Both the position numbers and the translations under genes were made by a program. A DNA stretch of 64,000 nucleotides from Macrothele yani (Eukaryota > Arthropoda > Arachnida > Araneae > Macrothelidae). Positions 1 to 11,550 of this stretch are shown here, one piece after another; position 1 is the stretch's first letter, and every line of letters starts with the position of its first letter. Where the stretch lies: positions 52,687,936-52,751,935 of the forward strand of contig CM077016.1 in NCBI GenBank assembly GCA_039090855.1. Direction: 5' to 3'. Below the pieces are notes generated by a model. That model made no database searches. It was given only the letters and a program-made list of their open reading frames with translations, and was not told where the DNA came from.

Positions 1-835
1 GACGGGCGAGAGGTCAAGGGATCGTGCTGGCCACGGAAGCATCCGCACACCGTGTAAAGCATTCAGGCTGCTCCGAGCGGTATGCGGCCAGGCGTTGTCC
101 TGTTAAAAAACGGCGTTTAGGATGCACTGCAGACACGGTAGTGCCTCGGGCCAAGCACCTCGTCAACATAGCGGCGTGCCGTCAATGTGACCGTAATGCG
201 TATCAGAGGTGAGCGGCTGTTGGCGCTGATAGCACCCCACACCATGATTCTACGTTGCCGGGCCGTGTGGCGTTCCACAATGGCGGAGGAATCCGTCCGT
301 TGGCCACGTCGTCTCCCAACTTTTACACGGCGATCATCCGTGGTGAGACAGAACCGCGATTTGTTGCTGAACACCACACTGTTTCATTTGGCACCCCACG
401 CAGCTTTGAAGTGACACCACGCCAAGCGGTGACGACGATGGCTAACTGTTAAGGGTAGCCTTCGCAACGGACGGTTGGACAGCAAACCAGACGCAGCCTA
501 TCGGCGTGACACTGTCCGCGTCCATATCGGAGCCTCCAAGCTTCCCCGTACACTCCGCAAAATGTCGCCCGTTGTGTCCTGTGGGTCCGCTACGGCATGA
601 CGTCGAATGCGACGATCGGTGCGCTCGGAGGTCCGTCCCCCTGCTCCGGTCCCCCTACGACGTTGCACTGGGACCACTGTCTCCAAATGCGATCGACGGT
701 TGTGGCATCACGTTGCGTTTCTTCCCCAATGCGACGTAAGGACCATCCGGCTGTACGAAGGCCTACAATGACACCTCTAGTGAACTCATCCGTTTGACGA
801 AATCGTGTACGAAGTCGTCTTAACGGCATTGGCAC
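1..835 (-). pseudogene. Tc1-like transposase pseudogene, cut by window edge
   Basis: Minus-strand reading starts at about 835 with an arginine-rich MPMPLRRLRTRF N-terminus and a helix-turn-helix-like stretch (residues about 10-50: DEFTRGVIVGLRTAGWSLRRI). It continues in other frames through ERTDRRIRR (498-686) and VFSNKSRFCL ... IMVWGAISANSRS (117-377), then QDNAWPHTA near 60-115. These are the ordered landmarks of a Tc1/mariner DDE transposase that cuts and pastes its own element. It is dead: at least two frameshifts are present, and the first catalytic motif reads FSNKSRF instead of FSDESRF, so the first Asp is lost. The C-terminus runs off the window. No terminal inverted repeat was identified on the right side. 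Confidence 0.8.
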
Positions 836-1669
836 CCCTTGTTCATTCTCCAGACACGGTTACAGCAAAACCACGCACTTCTCGCAGCCGTGACGACGTC
901 TCGACTGATGGCCTCAGGTGCTGGTTGGCCGCTTGTAGCCCGCGCGCTATTCGTGCGATTGGCCTGCAAATGCAATCATTTGCATAACTTGTACATGTGC
1001 ACCCACCCTGCAATTCGCATGGCGCTGCGTTCACGTCTTCGTGGTGTGGCAGTTTCTCTGTCAGGCAGTGTACTTGTTAAACGTTGGCTTAACTGTATCG
1101 AGCGTGAGGAAGACTACGTAGAAAAATAAAATATGTAAATTAAAGTAGAAATTCTGAGCTTTGTTCTTGTTTTGTTTCAATTTAATACCATGCCATCTGG
1201 CTTGTATATAAATACGGAGGTATTACTTTCTGAACACCCACTGTATTATTTATTAGGGAAAAAAAGATCGATTCGGCTTTTCCAAATATTGATGTTCTAC
1301 GAATTTACTTTCGCAAACCTATCAGTAATGCCTCTGGAGAACGATGTTTTTCTCTTTTGTTAACTTCCCATAAATATTTGAGGACATCTAGTTCTCAGGA
1401 AAGAATGAATGCATCTGCAGTTTTTTCACTTAACTCAAGCATTTTACCAACATCGATATTCGATGATATACTGGAAGCTTTTGCCACAAAGAAATCGAGA
1501 GAAAAATCTTTTAGTTGTAAGGAATTTTACTAATTAACATTTGTTCATTTTCTCTTTCTCTCTGTCATTCAATAGATTTACAGTGAACTTTGGTAGCAGC
1601 GATATATTAAAAATAAAGAAAAAAAGAAATCCAAGGAATAGTATTGCTTACGTTGTAAATTTAAGCGCA
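836..1669. other. Unassigned, mostly AT-rich sequence
   Basis: The first 250 bases may still be Tc1 flank or untranslated end. The rest is AT-rich, with no convincing reading frame, splice-bounded exon or recognisable repeat. Confidence 0.4.
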
Positions 1670-1994
1670 AAATTTGCAGGCATATGTTAAAATCAATCTT
1701 ATTTGTAAATATAAAAATTTACGGTGAAACGAAGTTTCAAGATTGTGCAAATTAAACTTGTGAGAAAACGATATTTAAAATGTTTATTTCAATACCCAAT
1801 TTCAAACAATATCTACTAAAAAAATCTGCATTGTTGTTCTTGAGAATATGCTTATCCTTTTTGTGATAAAAAATCTATACATAATTTAAATATGAAATTC
1901 AAATTGAACGTAATTTTTTTACATTTAGTTTTATATCGGGGTTTGATTCTCCTAGGCCCAAGGAACCGCCTCTAGATATCGTCTTGATAAGCTG
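1670..1994. repeat. Dispersed repeat, first copy
   Basis: This block matches 5,750-6,060 base for base over long stretches (for example AAATATGAAATTCAAATT and CTAGGCCCAA). Its right end (GGAACCGCCTCTAGATATCG) matches 11,396-11,420. It shows no coding capacity. The copy at 11.4 kb supplies an empty site for the hAT-like insertion that starts at 1,995. Confidence 0.65.
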
Positions 1995-2088
1995 CAGTGG
2001 CGCACCCAGAAATTCTTGTTGGAGGGGCTGTATATATATAGTATACGTACACAATGTGTGTACATATACAGTATAGTATACGTACACA

Positions 2089-5000
2089 GGGATGTAAGTT
2101 CAGGTGATGCGTAACATCACAGCCTCTCCTTGACAAATGTCAACCCCGCCTTCTCGTCGTACATCCTGTTCCCACTAAAGGGGCTCTGACGACCGCCAAT
2201 AGCGGTATAACTATACCATCGGGATTAGAGGAAATGCTATCCCACACTCACCAACCCGCTTGGCCAGCGTGGTGAGTTATGGCCAAACCCCTCCAAAATG
2301 ACTCCACAACTTAAATCTTGGCCCTCAGTCTCCGGCAGCTGGAATGTACCTGGCCAAGGCAGCGGCCAGTGCGACATGAAGGCAGAGGGTGCTAAGAATC
2401 CCCGGAGGACCGGACTAGGCTGCCATCTGATGCTGACCTTGGCTAGGTATAACGGACGCTCCCTATCTTCTGATTCAAGGCTTCTTGAATTTGAAGAGGA
2501 ACTACAAAGGATCAAGTGGGACATCGTCGGGCTAAGTGAGGTAAGGAGAAGATCTCATTGAACTGAAAAGTGGACATCTCTTCTACTATCGTGGGACAGA
2601 TACTGGCAGAACTAGTGGTGTTGGATTTATAATAAACAAGAAACTGAAGGATAAAGTTGTAGAAGTTGAAAGTTCCTCTGACAGAGCTGCACGACTCGTT
2701 ATCCAACTCTCGAGAAGATACCAGGCTCAGATTATTCAAACTTATGCACCCACCACAAGTCATGCTGAAGAAGAAATTGAAGAATTTTATGAGGAAATTC
2801 GTCATCTAAATAATAAAGGTAAGCAACACTTGAAGATAATTATGGGAGATTTCAATGCAAAAATAGGGCAACGGCAACAGAATGAAACTTCAGTAGGTAA
2901 ATTTGGGCACGGCAACAGAAACCAGCGTGGAAATACTCTCGTTGAGTTTGCAGAGGCAGAAGGGTTTTTCATCTTGAACTCCTTTTTCAAGAAAAAGCCA
3001 CACAGGAAATGGACATGGAGACATCCAAATGGGACGACAAGTGAAATTGATTTTATTATGTGTAACAAAAAATTCGTCATAGAAGACTGCAGTGTGCTAA
3101 ACAAGTTCAACACAGGCAGTGACCACATATTGGTGAGATGTAAGATGCACCTCAACCCTAAACTCGAACGTAGCAAGCTCATAAGACAAACAAAATGTAT
3201 TGACATAACCAACCTTAAAAAACACCATAATACCTTCAAATTGGAACTGAAGAACAGATTCTCTGCTTTAGAAGGCCTAACATCGGAAGAAGTGGATATT
3301 TCTGAAGTTAACAGAAAAGTAACCAAAGCTCTTATGGAAACAGCAACAAAATTAGCTGGGTCTAAGAACAAATTGCATGTGAACAAATTATCAGGAAAAA
3401 CCAAAATGTTGATGCAAAAAAGAAGAGTGATGAGGACAACTAAAGAAGATGTGACTTCCAAAGTGGAATATATAGAGCTATGCAAGACAGTAAAAAAAAG
3501 TATCACTGAAGACGTAAGGAAATTCAACTATGAACTAGTGAGGAAAGCAATTGAAAACAACCAAAGCCTAAAGATAGCAAAGGGACATCTCAGTAAGGGG
3601 AAAAAACAGATTATGGCACTGAGAAAAGAAGATGGTTCTGTAACAAGAAATAGAGGCGAAATTTTGACAAGAGTGAAAGATTTCTACTCCAAATTATATG
3701 AAAGGGATGATACATGTACTCCAGACATCATGAAAGGTACCAGTACCAGAGTTCTTCCAGTCCTTCCAGCAGAAGTTGCACATGCAATCAAGAACATGAA
3801 GCGGGGAAAAGCTCCAGGAGAAGATGGAATTACTGTAGACATCAAACAAGAAGCAAGTGGAGAAATCGAAACAGTACTCGCCCAAATTTTCACTCGATGC
3901 CTTAATGAAGGGAAAATTCCTGAGGATTGGAACAACGCTACAATGATCTTGCTACATAAAAAAGGCGACATTGAGGATCTCAGGAACTACAGACCTATCA
4001 GCCTCATATCAGTGGTTTATAAAATCTTCACTAAAGTTCTTTCACACCGCTTGAAGGTGACACTGGACATGGCTCAACCGAGAGAACAAGCTGGATTCAG
4101 GAGTGGCTACAGCACAATAGATCATATCCACGTACTGAGAGAACTAATTGAAAGAGCGAGGGAATATGAACTTCCATTGTGCATGGCTTTTATCGATTAT
4201 GAAAAAGCCTTTGATTCGGTGAAACCATCAGCAGTTGCAATGGCTCTGAAATCCTGCGGTATTGAAGATGCATACATTAATATTATTAATAACATCTATG
4301 AAAATGCAAGTGCAAAGATTCGGCTGTTTGAAAATACAACACACATAAAAATTGGAAAGGGAGTGAGACAAGGTGACACCATATCTCCGAAGCTCTTTAA
4401 TGCCACATTGGAAAATGTCTTTCAATCACTGAACTGGGAAAACAAAGGGATAAAGATTAATGGAGATTATCTAACCCACCTTCGTTTTGCTGATGACATA
4501 GTCATTTTTGCAACTACCCCATCAGAGCTACAGAGTATGATCCAGGAACTTGCTGACAAGAGTAAAGAAGTGGGATTAAAAATGAACTTTCAGAAGACAA
4601 AAGTGATGTACAATGCTTTTACAAGAAATGAAGATTTATCGATTGATGGAGAAAAGCTGGAGATAACAGACACGTACGTTTATCTTGGACAGCAGATATC
4701 AAGTGAGGGTCACATTGATGAAGAAATTAATCGGCGTACAAAACTTGCCTGGAGAGCTTTTGGAAGAAACAGCATAATTTTCAAGAGCAATATGCCATTA
4801 TGTCTTAAAAGAAAAGTGTTTGATCAATGCATCCTTCCAGTGCTTACGTATGGTGCAGAGACGTGGACCTTAGCTAAAAGAGACATACAAAGGCTGCAGA
4901 CAACTCAAAGTAGCATGGAGAGGTGCATGCTTGGTGTAACCAGGAGAGATAAGAAGAGGAACACGTGGATCCGAAAAATGACAAGAGTGGAAGACATCAT

Positions 5001-5267
5001 GATCAGAGTTAAATCCCTGAAATGGCAATGGGCTGGACATACTGCCAGAAGAACAGACCATCGATGGACAGCCGAAATTTTAGATTGGATTCCAAGGGAC
5101 AGGAAAAGACCCAGAAGAAGACCACATGGAAGATGGGTGGATGAAATTCGAAAGTATGCGGGAGTTACATGGAGGAGACTGGCACAAGACAGACCGTTGT
5201 GGAGGAAACTTGGGGAGACCTTCGTCCAGCAGTGGATTGATAATGGTTGACAATGATGATGATGATG
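2089..5267 (+). mobile_element. RTE-clade LINE, copy A, full length
   Basis: This is a 3.18-kb non-LTR retrotransposon with a 5' UTR of about 210 bp, one long endonuclease plus reverse transcriptase frame, and a short (ATG)n tail. It is flanked by an exact 11-bp target duplication, ATACGTACACA (2,078-2,088 and 5,268-5,278). It inserted into the hAT-like element. Copies B to F in this window belong to the same family. Confidence 0.92.
2298..5250 (+). pseudogene. RTE ORF of copy A, one 8-nt deletion
   Basis: It encodes the EEP endonuclease plus reverse transcriptase polyprotein used for target-primed reverse transcription. Relative to copies C and D, 8 nt are missing near 2,540, just after the LSEVRR motif. 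This splits the frame into 2,298-2,561 and a downstream frame whose first Met is at 2,830 (806 residues, to 5,250). The downstream part keeps GDFNAKIG, SDH, KAPGEDG, the catalytic FIDYEKAFD block, GVRQGDTISP and LRFADD, and an intact C-terminus ending WIDNG. Apart from this deletion the coding sequence looks well preserved, which suggests a fairly young insertion. Confidence 0.9.
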
Positions 5268-5326
5268 ATACGTACACAATGTGTGTTCATACATATAGTG
5301 TGCGCCTATAGTTTATATACGGCTGT

Positions 5327-5560
5327 GACGCTGTTAATCTTTTTGGGACTTTGGAAAGAAGACACGATGTAATAGAACACACTACGTAATTTTTTGAACA
5401 TGTAAAATATTATTTTTCAATGTTTAATTTGTGATGTACGTCGCTTTTAAACTCTTTGGGGCTTTGGGAAGAAGACACCATGTAATAGTCAGACACTATG
5501 TAGTTTTTTGAACTCGTAAAATAATATTTTTGAATTTTAATTTGTGACGTACGTCGTTCT
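5327..5560. repeat. Two direct copies of an about 115-bp unit
   Basis: Two adjacent units share TTTGG-GGAAGAAGACAC, ATGTAATAG, ACTA-GTA-TTTTTTGAAC and GTACGTCG. They sit in the right part of the hAT-like element. Confidence 0.6.
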
Positions 5561-5616
5561 TAATCTCCTTGGAGTGGGCTTAAGCCCCCAAAGCCCCCTC
5601 CGTGGGTGCGCCAATG

Positions 5617-6063
5617 CATAGCTGTTACGGGTGTCTTATTGCGGTAAGTTACGAAAGATACGAGCTATTCACATTATTGTTGAAAGTGCCATGTGCTGCC
5701 ATCTATTGGCATCAAGGTCAATCATTGTGGTGGATAATTTTGAAAATTTGCAGGAAGATCCTTCATATCTTAAAATCAATCAATCTTATTTATAAATTAA
5801 AAAAATTGACGGTGAAATGAAGTTTCAAGACTGCAAATTAAGCTTGTGAGAAAACGATATTTGAAATGCTTATTTCAATACCGAGTTTTAAAGAATAATA
5901 TGCTAAAAAATATGCAAAATTGTTCTTCAGAATATGCTGATTCTTCTTGTGATAAAATATATCTATACATAATTTAAATATGAAATTCAAATTGGACGTA
6001 ATTTTTTTACATTCAGTTTTATAAGGAAAGGGGGGGGGGGGGTCTGATTCTTCTAGGCCCAAG
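5617..6063. repeat. Dispersed repeat, second copy
   Basis: Bases 5,617-5,740 match 11,425-11,550 (AGCTGTTACGG ... GTGGTGGATAATTTTGAA). Bases 5,750-6,060 match 1,680-1,960. It is therefore part of a repeat present three times in the first 12 kb. No coding potential is seen. Confidence 0.6.
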
Positions 6064-6790
6064 TACTAGGGCGTCGGAACCGCGCGGGCAGAGGGACAGT
6101 TGACCCCGCACACAAAAATGAGTGTGGGGGCGAAACAGCGCATATGTCCCCTCAGTTTTCTTCCTTTTCAAATTAGATATGTTCGTGATTGTAAATGTCA
6201 AACATTCGTTTTTTTTTTTTTTTTTTTTTTTTAAGTTCATTTTGATAAAAATTGAGTATTGCTCTTCGTTTTTCACCATGAACTATCTAGAAATCTGAGT
6301 ATTTTTTTTTATTGCCATCTACTCCTGAGACGCCAAGAAGTGCTAACTAGCTCCATTAAACAGTGAACAGGGCTCATTTCCGTTTGAAAACGAGCAATGT
6401 TTTGTGTCTCATTAGGTGTAAAAAATTAGTATTTCTCTAAAAAATCGAGTAAAAATAAATAGGAAAATGGAAGTAGAGTGAGGAATGAGATATAAGTTCC
6501 TTCAATGTTGAATTATATCGTCTACGGCTGCAATACCTGCAGAATTTGTACCAATCCGGAAGTTTCAAAATCTACAGTTTAACGCCATTTATGTATACAG
6601 TTAGTTTGCATCGAGAAACTATATGGATATGAAAGCGGTTTCTTTTTTTTTTTTTTAGATAAATGTTTAATCGAGAAAAAAATTGTTCAGCATATTTTCC
6701 TAATGAAGTCAGCACGTCTTTTTTTACAGTAGTACGATAAATTTTATGCCATGATAAAATATTTTGTTCTGCGACATCTTGCCCCTGCTG
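6064..6790. repeat. Dispersed repeat with a single copy of the 100-bp unit
   Basis: Paralogous to 9,786-11,345. Shared blocks include ATGAGTGTGGGGGC, TTTTCTTCCTTTTCAAATT, GTTTTGTGTCTCATTAGGTG and ATTTTATGCCATGATAAAAT. Here the about 100-bp unit (6,320-6,425) occurs once, whereas the paralogue has about ten. Confidence 0.75.
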
Positions 6791-6839
6791 TCAAAAAAGT
6801 GTTTCGATGTCACTTAACTCTAAATCTTGGCGCCCTTGG

Positions 6840-7290
6840 CAGCTGCTTAGTGCGCCAGTGGTTGAGCGAACCGGCTCAGCTGTGAAACCTGGTCAACATT
6901 CCTGGTGTGCCACAACATAAACAACTCTTCCCATGAATTTCAACTTTCTGGCGGGGTCCATGGACCAGATCAGATCAGATGTAGAGGATTTAAGGAAGGG
7001 AGTGTCTGACCCCAGGTCTTAAACAACCCTTAGAAATAGAAAGCTAGGAGATTTGGGCTATAGAGTGCCCCATAGGAAAGCTGACACGGAAGCGAAGTAG
7101 AAAGGAGGAGGAAGACGCCCTTATTTATTACCGGGGAGGGGGAGAGTACCCGGGATCCGACGGCTTAACGTGCCCATTCGACGCACGGCGGATATTTAGT
7201 GGCTCGAACGTACATACTGGGATCGAATTTGAGGTTCTTCCTTTGCAGTCATAAACGCTGACCACTAGGCCATCCGCGGCTGGTCCATGG
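6840..7290 (-). repeat. Possible SINE with a different tRNA-like head
   Basis: Read on the minus strand from about 7,283, GGATGGCCTAGTGGTCAGCG resembles an A box. A B-box-like AAATTCGATCCC follows about 40 bases later, and then a non-tRNA body. GGTCCATGGACC occurs near both ends (about 6,958 and 7,282). Neither an A tail nor a target duplication was found, so this is tentative. Confidence 0.35.
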
Positions 7291-7313
7291 ACCAGGCGCA
7301 ACGCCAGGAACGA

Positions 7314-7777
7314 ATTAGGGGGGGGTCTAACAGAGCTGTAGCTAGGGGCCCACCATTACCAAAGGCCCAGGAGGCAGGCCGCTACATCGCAAATAAAATA
7401 ATACGACATATATTTTTCAGCTTTTTCACTACTATCCACCCACACCTCCGTGCTTGCACTTGGAACCGTTAATGGACGAAATCCACTGTCACTTCACATT
7501 GCATAACGAAAAAGATGCACCAAGAAAAGTATAAAATGCTAAATTATTAAATTCCAAGACAAAATCTAGGAATCTTAAGCTTTTAACTCATGTTCTTGCG
7601 AGAAAAGTGGAAAATAGTGACTTTTTATGAAAACTGCAGGTAATTTATTAGTTTGAAGAATGCACTACGTATTATAACAAGCATTGCATGTTTTAACGGA
7701 CTTCAAGGAATTTTCGTCATAAGTTATTAGGGGCCCACTCAGATGTAATCGTCTAGGGCCCCACTAAGGCCTTAATC
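7314..7777. mobile_element. Old diverged copy of a hAT MITE
   Basis: The interior matches the MITE at 24,788-25,633: GGGGCCCAC, GCACTTGGAAC, AAAATCTAGGAATCTTAAGC and CCACTAAGGCCTTAAT. It is flanked by CCAGGAACGA at 7,304-7,313 and 7,778-7,787. The outermost terminal bases seen in the younger copy are lost or diverged. Confidence 0.6.
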
Positions 7778-7787
7778 CCAGGAACGA

Positions 7788-8333
7788 TTTAAGAACCTCT
7801 GAGGCCCCCTCGGGGCGTGGTGGCACGAGGTCCCCTTCCCCCTTCCGTACCGCGCATTAACATACAATATATTCCATTTCATCTAAAATTTAAAAATATT
7901 GCCAGATATGTTATCCTTTTCATCTCAAGAAATGCGATAAAAAAAATTCGCAATGTGTTTTAGGCACTACATTTTAAACGCAGCTGAAACTGAGATGGGA
8001 CGCAAATATCGAGATTTTCTCCGGCTGTCCCTGTGTAAACCAATTCCGTACAAATGGGGAATTCCTGCGATCTGCAATCAATCGGTGTGATTAGGTAATT
8101 CGGCAGCGTAGTACGAGACATAGGGTAATTCGGTTATTCTTAATTCTTTAGAGTAATACGGTAATTCTTTAAGGAACAAAATCCACCACCAACAGCCACT
8201 AGTGGCGTAAAGTGACCTAAAATTTATCCGTGGCTAAATATTTTTATAATTGCTCTCAACCTTCCGTAGTGTGAAATATAATTTCAGGGTATTGTGAGGT
8301 TTAAAAACGCCACCGGCTGAAATTTCCAAGTAG
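7788..8333. other. Unassigned, no gene seen
   Basis: AT-rich sequence with short C/G-rich patches. No reading frame or repeat is recognised. Confidence 0.35.
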
Positions 8334-8558
8334 TGGGTCAGGTGCACTCGGTGTTCGGGTGGAGGGTCAGGTGCAATCAAAGTCGGGTTGAAAGGTCAGG
8401 TGCACTTAGAGTCAGGGTGGAGGGGCAGGTGCACTCAGAATCGGGGTGAAGGGTCAGGCGCACTAAGAGTTGGAGTGAAGGGTCAAGTGCACTCGGAGTC
8501 AGGGTGGAGGGTCAGGTACACTCGAAGACTAGGTGAAGGGTCAGGTGCACTCAGGCTT
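8334..8558. repeat. Minisatellite, about 30-bp unit
   Basis: About seven or eight imperfect tandem copies of a unit built on GGGTCAGGTGCACTC-GAGTC-GGGTG. It is translatable in places only because the period is close to a multiple of three, and I do not regard it as a gene. Confidence 0.85.
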
Positions 8559-9785
8559 TACTTATATTTTTTTACTTAATCTTACCAAGTTTGATTGAAA
8601 GGAGACTTGACATTGGAAATGTTTTGTAGAAAAATGCATATTTCCATAAACGTTTTTAATTACCTTTACCTTTCAAAACGTATGCCCTTTAGATGTGTGA
8701 ATAAAACATATTATTGCACACATCTCCTTAAATTATTACGGTAATTCTTTAAGGAACAAAATATGATTTCATAACTGCTCCCGTCCCCCCAAACTTATCA
8801 TAGCAATCGCCAAGGCCTCCCCTCCAACTTTTGAGACAAGTCTACGCTCTTAGTAATGATTTTAAACAACAAAATACTTTGTATCTAACAGCTTGAATGC
8901 ACATGAGCAGATTTTCCAAGCCCACCTAAACTTTCAAGGTAGAGAGCAGACTTTTTTTGACATAAGTATAAAGGAAAAAAAAAATGCTTTTATATGGGTA
9001 ATAACATGTTTTTATGCATTTTCTAAATAGCTCACATTCTACCATCCAGGACCCGTGCTCGGCTGCTTGGCGCCTTAGACAATGGCTCAAAACATCTATG
9101 TAATTCATCTGAGTGGCATCACAGTATTTATTCAATAATTTCAAGATGCAAAAAAAAAAAAGTACAATATGATCTAAATGGTAAGAAACTAATGGGGAAC
9201 TACTCGATTTACTTGACTGATCCAACGTAAATTAAAATTTCATTTTGCATACTTTTATTAGCAAAATTACCAACAAGTGTCTTCAAATCTAGGTCACGGG
9301 AAATTTCTTGTTCGATCGACAACGTATATAACCCTGAAAAATTCCATCGAGATTAATTTAGTGGTAGCGCCTCTTACTTTTACCCCTGTTTTCATTAGAA
9401 ACTAAGTCGGAGTGTAACAGTTGCCAACCTCTAGTCTAGGCGCTGAGAATTGACACTGTTTGTTACAGAAGTGAACAGTCTTGATATTTCCACTGAAAGC
9501 CGCATAAGACAGAATCCATTTTTCTTAAATTTTGTACCGCCCTCAGGGGACGCTCTCTTGCCTGCTACATAGATTTATGGCAGTTTTTGGACAGATGTGC
9601 GCATGGGCGTCTGATTAACTGCTGGCTCACTTACCCAGTCCATAACCCCAGGTCTCAGTTACTCGCTTACTCAACGAATAAGAATTTTCAAGTTATACTG
9701 AAAGGACAACAGAAAAAAAGTCATATTTTTTTATCATTAACTCATTCAATTTTAGCAACTCTAACAGCGGCAGCAGAGCCGAGGA
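8559..9785. other. Unassigned AT-rich sequence
   Basis: No supported gene or repeat. The phrase TTAATTCTTTAAGGAACAAAAT-like occurs here at about 8,735-8,762 and also at about 8,155-8,180, hinting at an old local duplication. Confidence 0.35.
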
Positions 9786-11345
9786 AGTAGAGGGGGAGGG
9801 GCAGTTGCCCCGCACCCAAATGAGTGTGGGGGCAAAACATCACATTTGCCTCCTCAGTTTTCTTCCTTTTCAAATTGCATATGTTCGTGATTGGAAATCT
9901 CAAACATTCTTTTCTTTTTTGAAGTTCATTTCGATAAAAACTGAGTATTGCTCTTCGTTTTTCACCATGAACTATCTTGAAATCTGATTTGTTTTTTAAT
10001 GCCACTCCTGAGAGGCCAAGAAATGGCCAAGTCCCCATTAAACAGTCCACAGGGCTGGTTCCCGTTTGAAGACCAGCAATATTTTGTGTCTCATTAGGTG
10101 TAAAAAACTCCTGAGAGTCCAAGAAATGCTAGCCATATTAAACAGTCCAGAGGGCTGGTTCCCGTTTGAAGACCAGCAATGTTTTGTGTCTCATTAGGTG
10201 TAAAAAACTCCTGAGAGTCCAAGAAATGCTAGCCCCATTAAACAGTCCAGAGGGCTGGTTCCCGTTTGAAGACCAGCAATGTTTTGTGTCTCATTAGGTG
10301 TAAAAAACTCCTGAGAGGCCAAGAAATGGCCAAGGCCCCATTAAACAGTCCACAGGGCTGGTTCCCGTTTGAAGACCAGCAATGTTTTGTGTCTCATTAG
10401 GTGTAAAACTCCTGAGAGGCCAAGAAATGGCCAAGGCCCCATTAAACAGTCCAGAGGGATGGTTCCCGTTTGAAGACCAGCAATGTTTTGTGTCTCATTA
10501 GGTGTAAAAAACTCCTGAGAGTCCAAGAAATGCTAGCCCCATTAAACAGTCCAGAGGGCTGGTTCCCGTTTGAAGACCAGCAATGTTTTGTGTCTCATTA
10601 GGTGTAAAAAATTCCTGAGAGGCCAAGAAATGGCCAAGGCCCCATTAAACAGTCCACAGGGCTGGTTCCCGTTTGAAGACCAGCAATGTTTTGTGTCTCA
10701 TTAGGTGTAAAAAACTCCTGAGAGGCCAAGAAATGGCCAAGGCCCCATTAAACAGTCCAGAAGGATGGTTCCCGTTTGAAGACCAGCAATGTTTTGTGTC
10801 TCATTAGGTGTAAAAAACTCCTGAGAGTCCAAGAAATGCTAGCCCCATTAAACAGTCCAGAGGGCTGGTTCCCGTTTGAAGACCAGCAATGTTTTTTGTC
10901 TCATTAGGTGTAAAAAACTCCTGAGAGGCCAAGAAATGCTAGCCCCATTAAACAGTCCAGAGGGATGGTTCCCGTTTGAAGACCAGCAATGTTTTGTGTC
11001 TCATTAGTTGTAAAAAATTAGTCTAAAAAAATGAGTAAAAATAAATAGGGAAATGGAAGTAGAGTGAGGAATGAGATATAAGTTCCTTCAATGTGGAATT
11101 ATATCGTCTACGGCTACAATTCTTGTGGAATTCGTACCAATCCGGAAGTATCAAAATCAATAGTACGCAGTTTATGCGTCCAGTTAGTTTACACTGAGAA
11201 ACTATATGGATATGAAAGTTGTTGTTTTTTTAGATGAATGTTTAATCGAAAAAAGAAATTGTGTCCAACAAATTTCCCTAATGAAGTGAGCACGTCTACA
11301 GTAGTAGGATAAATTTTATGCCATGATAAAATATTTTGTTCTGCG
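9786..11345. repeat. Dispersed repeat carrying an expanded array
   Basis: Paralogue of 6,064-6,790. The left and right flanks of the two copies align; the size difference is almost entirely the tandem array at about 10,003-11,018. Confidence 0.75.
10003..11018. repeat. Minisatellite, 100-103 bp unit, about 10 copies
   Basis: Units start at about 10,003, 10,108, 10,208, 10,308, 10,409, 10,512, 10,612, 10,715, 10,818 and 10,918 with CTCCTGAGAG-CCAAGAAATG. They also share GTTCCCGTTTGAAGACCAGC and TTTTGTGTCTCATTAGGTG. Two subtypes alternate: one with GGCCAAGGCCCC, the other with CTAGCCCC. There is no spacer structure, so it is not a CRISPR array. Confidence 0.92.
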
Positions 11346-11550
11346 ACATCTTGTCCCCGCTGTCAAAAATGAGTTCCGCGTCTTGGGCCACCCAAGGAAC
11401 CGCCTCTAGATATCGTCTTGCTTAGCTGTTACGGTTGACTTATTGCAGTAAGTTACGAAAGATATGAGCTATGCATATTATGGTTGAAAATGTTATGTGC
11501 TGCCATCTATTGGCATTAAAGTCAATCATTGTGGTGGATAATTTTGAAGT
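11346..11550. repeat. Dispersed repeat, third copy, with empty hAT site
   Basis: Matches 1,968-1,994 joined directly to 5,617-5,740. The join, at about 11,426-11,433 (CTTAGCTG), is uninterrupted here. Confidence 0.65.

Larger units (their letters stand above)
1995..5616. mobile_element. hAT-like non-autonomous element, split by LINE copy A
   Basis: The ends are imperfect inverted repeats: CAGTGGCGCACCCAG on the left, and the complement of CCGTGGGTGCGCCAATG on the right. Flanking 8-bp duplications are ATAAGCTG (1,987-1,994) and CATAGCTG (5,617-5,624). The related repeat at about 11,426 has a single uninterrupted CTTAGCTG at this point, a paralogous empty site that supports both boundaries. 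An 8-bp duplication and CAGTGGCG ends are hAT hallmarks. Once the LINE at 2,089-5,267 is removed only about 440 bp remain, with no transposase, so this is a MITE-like derivative. Confidence 0.65.

Noticed and set aside
2802..3527. Long open frames antisense to the LINE copies (also near 21,305-21,958, 35,030-35,533, 48,311-49,120)
   Set aside because: They recur only as shadows of the A-rich RTE coding strand and have no domain of their own.
10003..11018. CRISPR-like array of regularly spaced repeats
   Set aside because: Units are contiguous with no unique spacers, and the window is eukaryotic.
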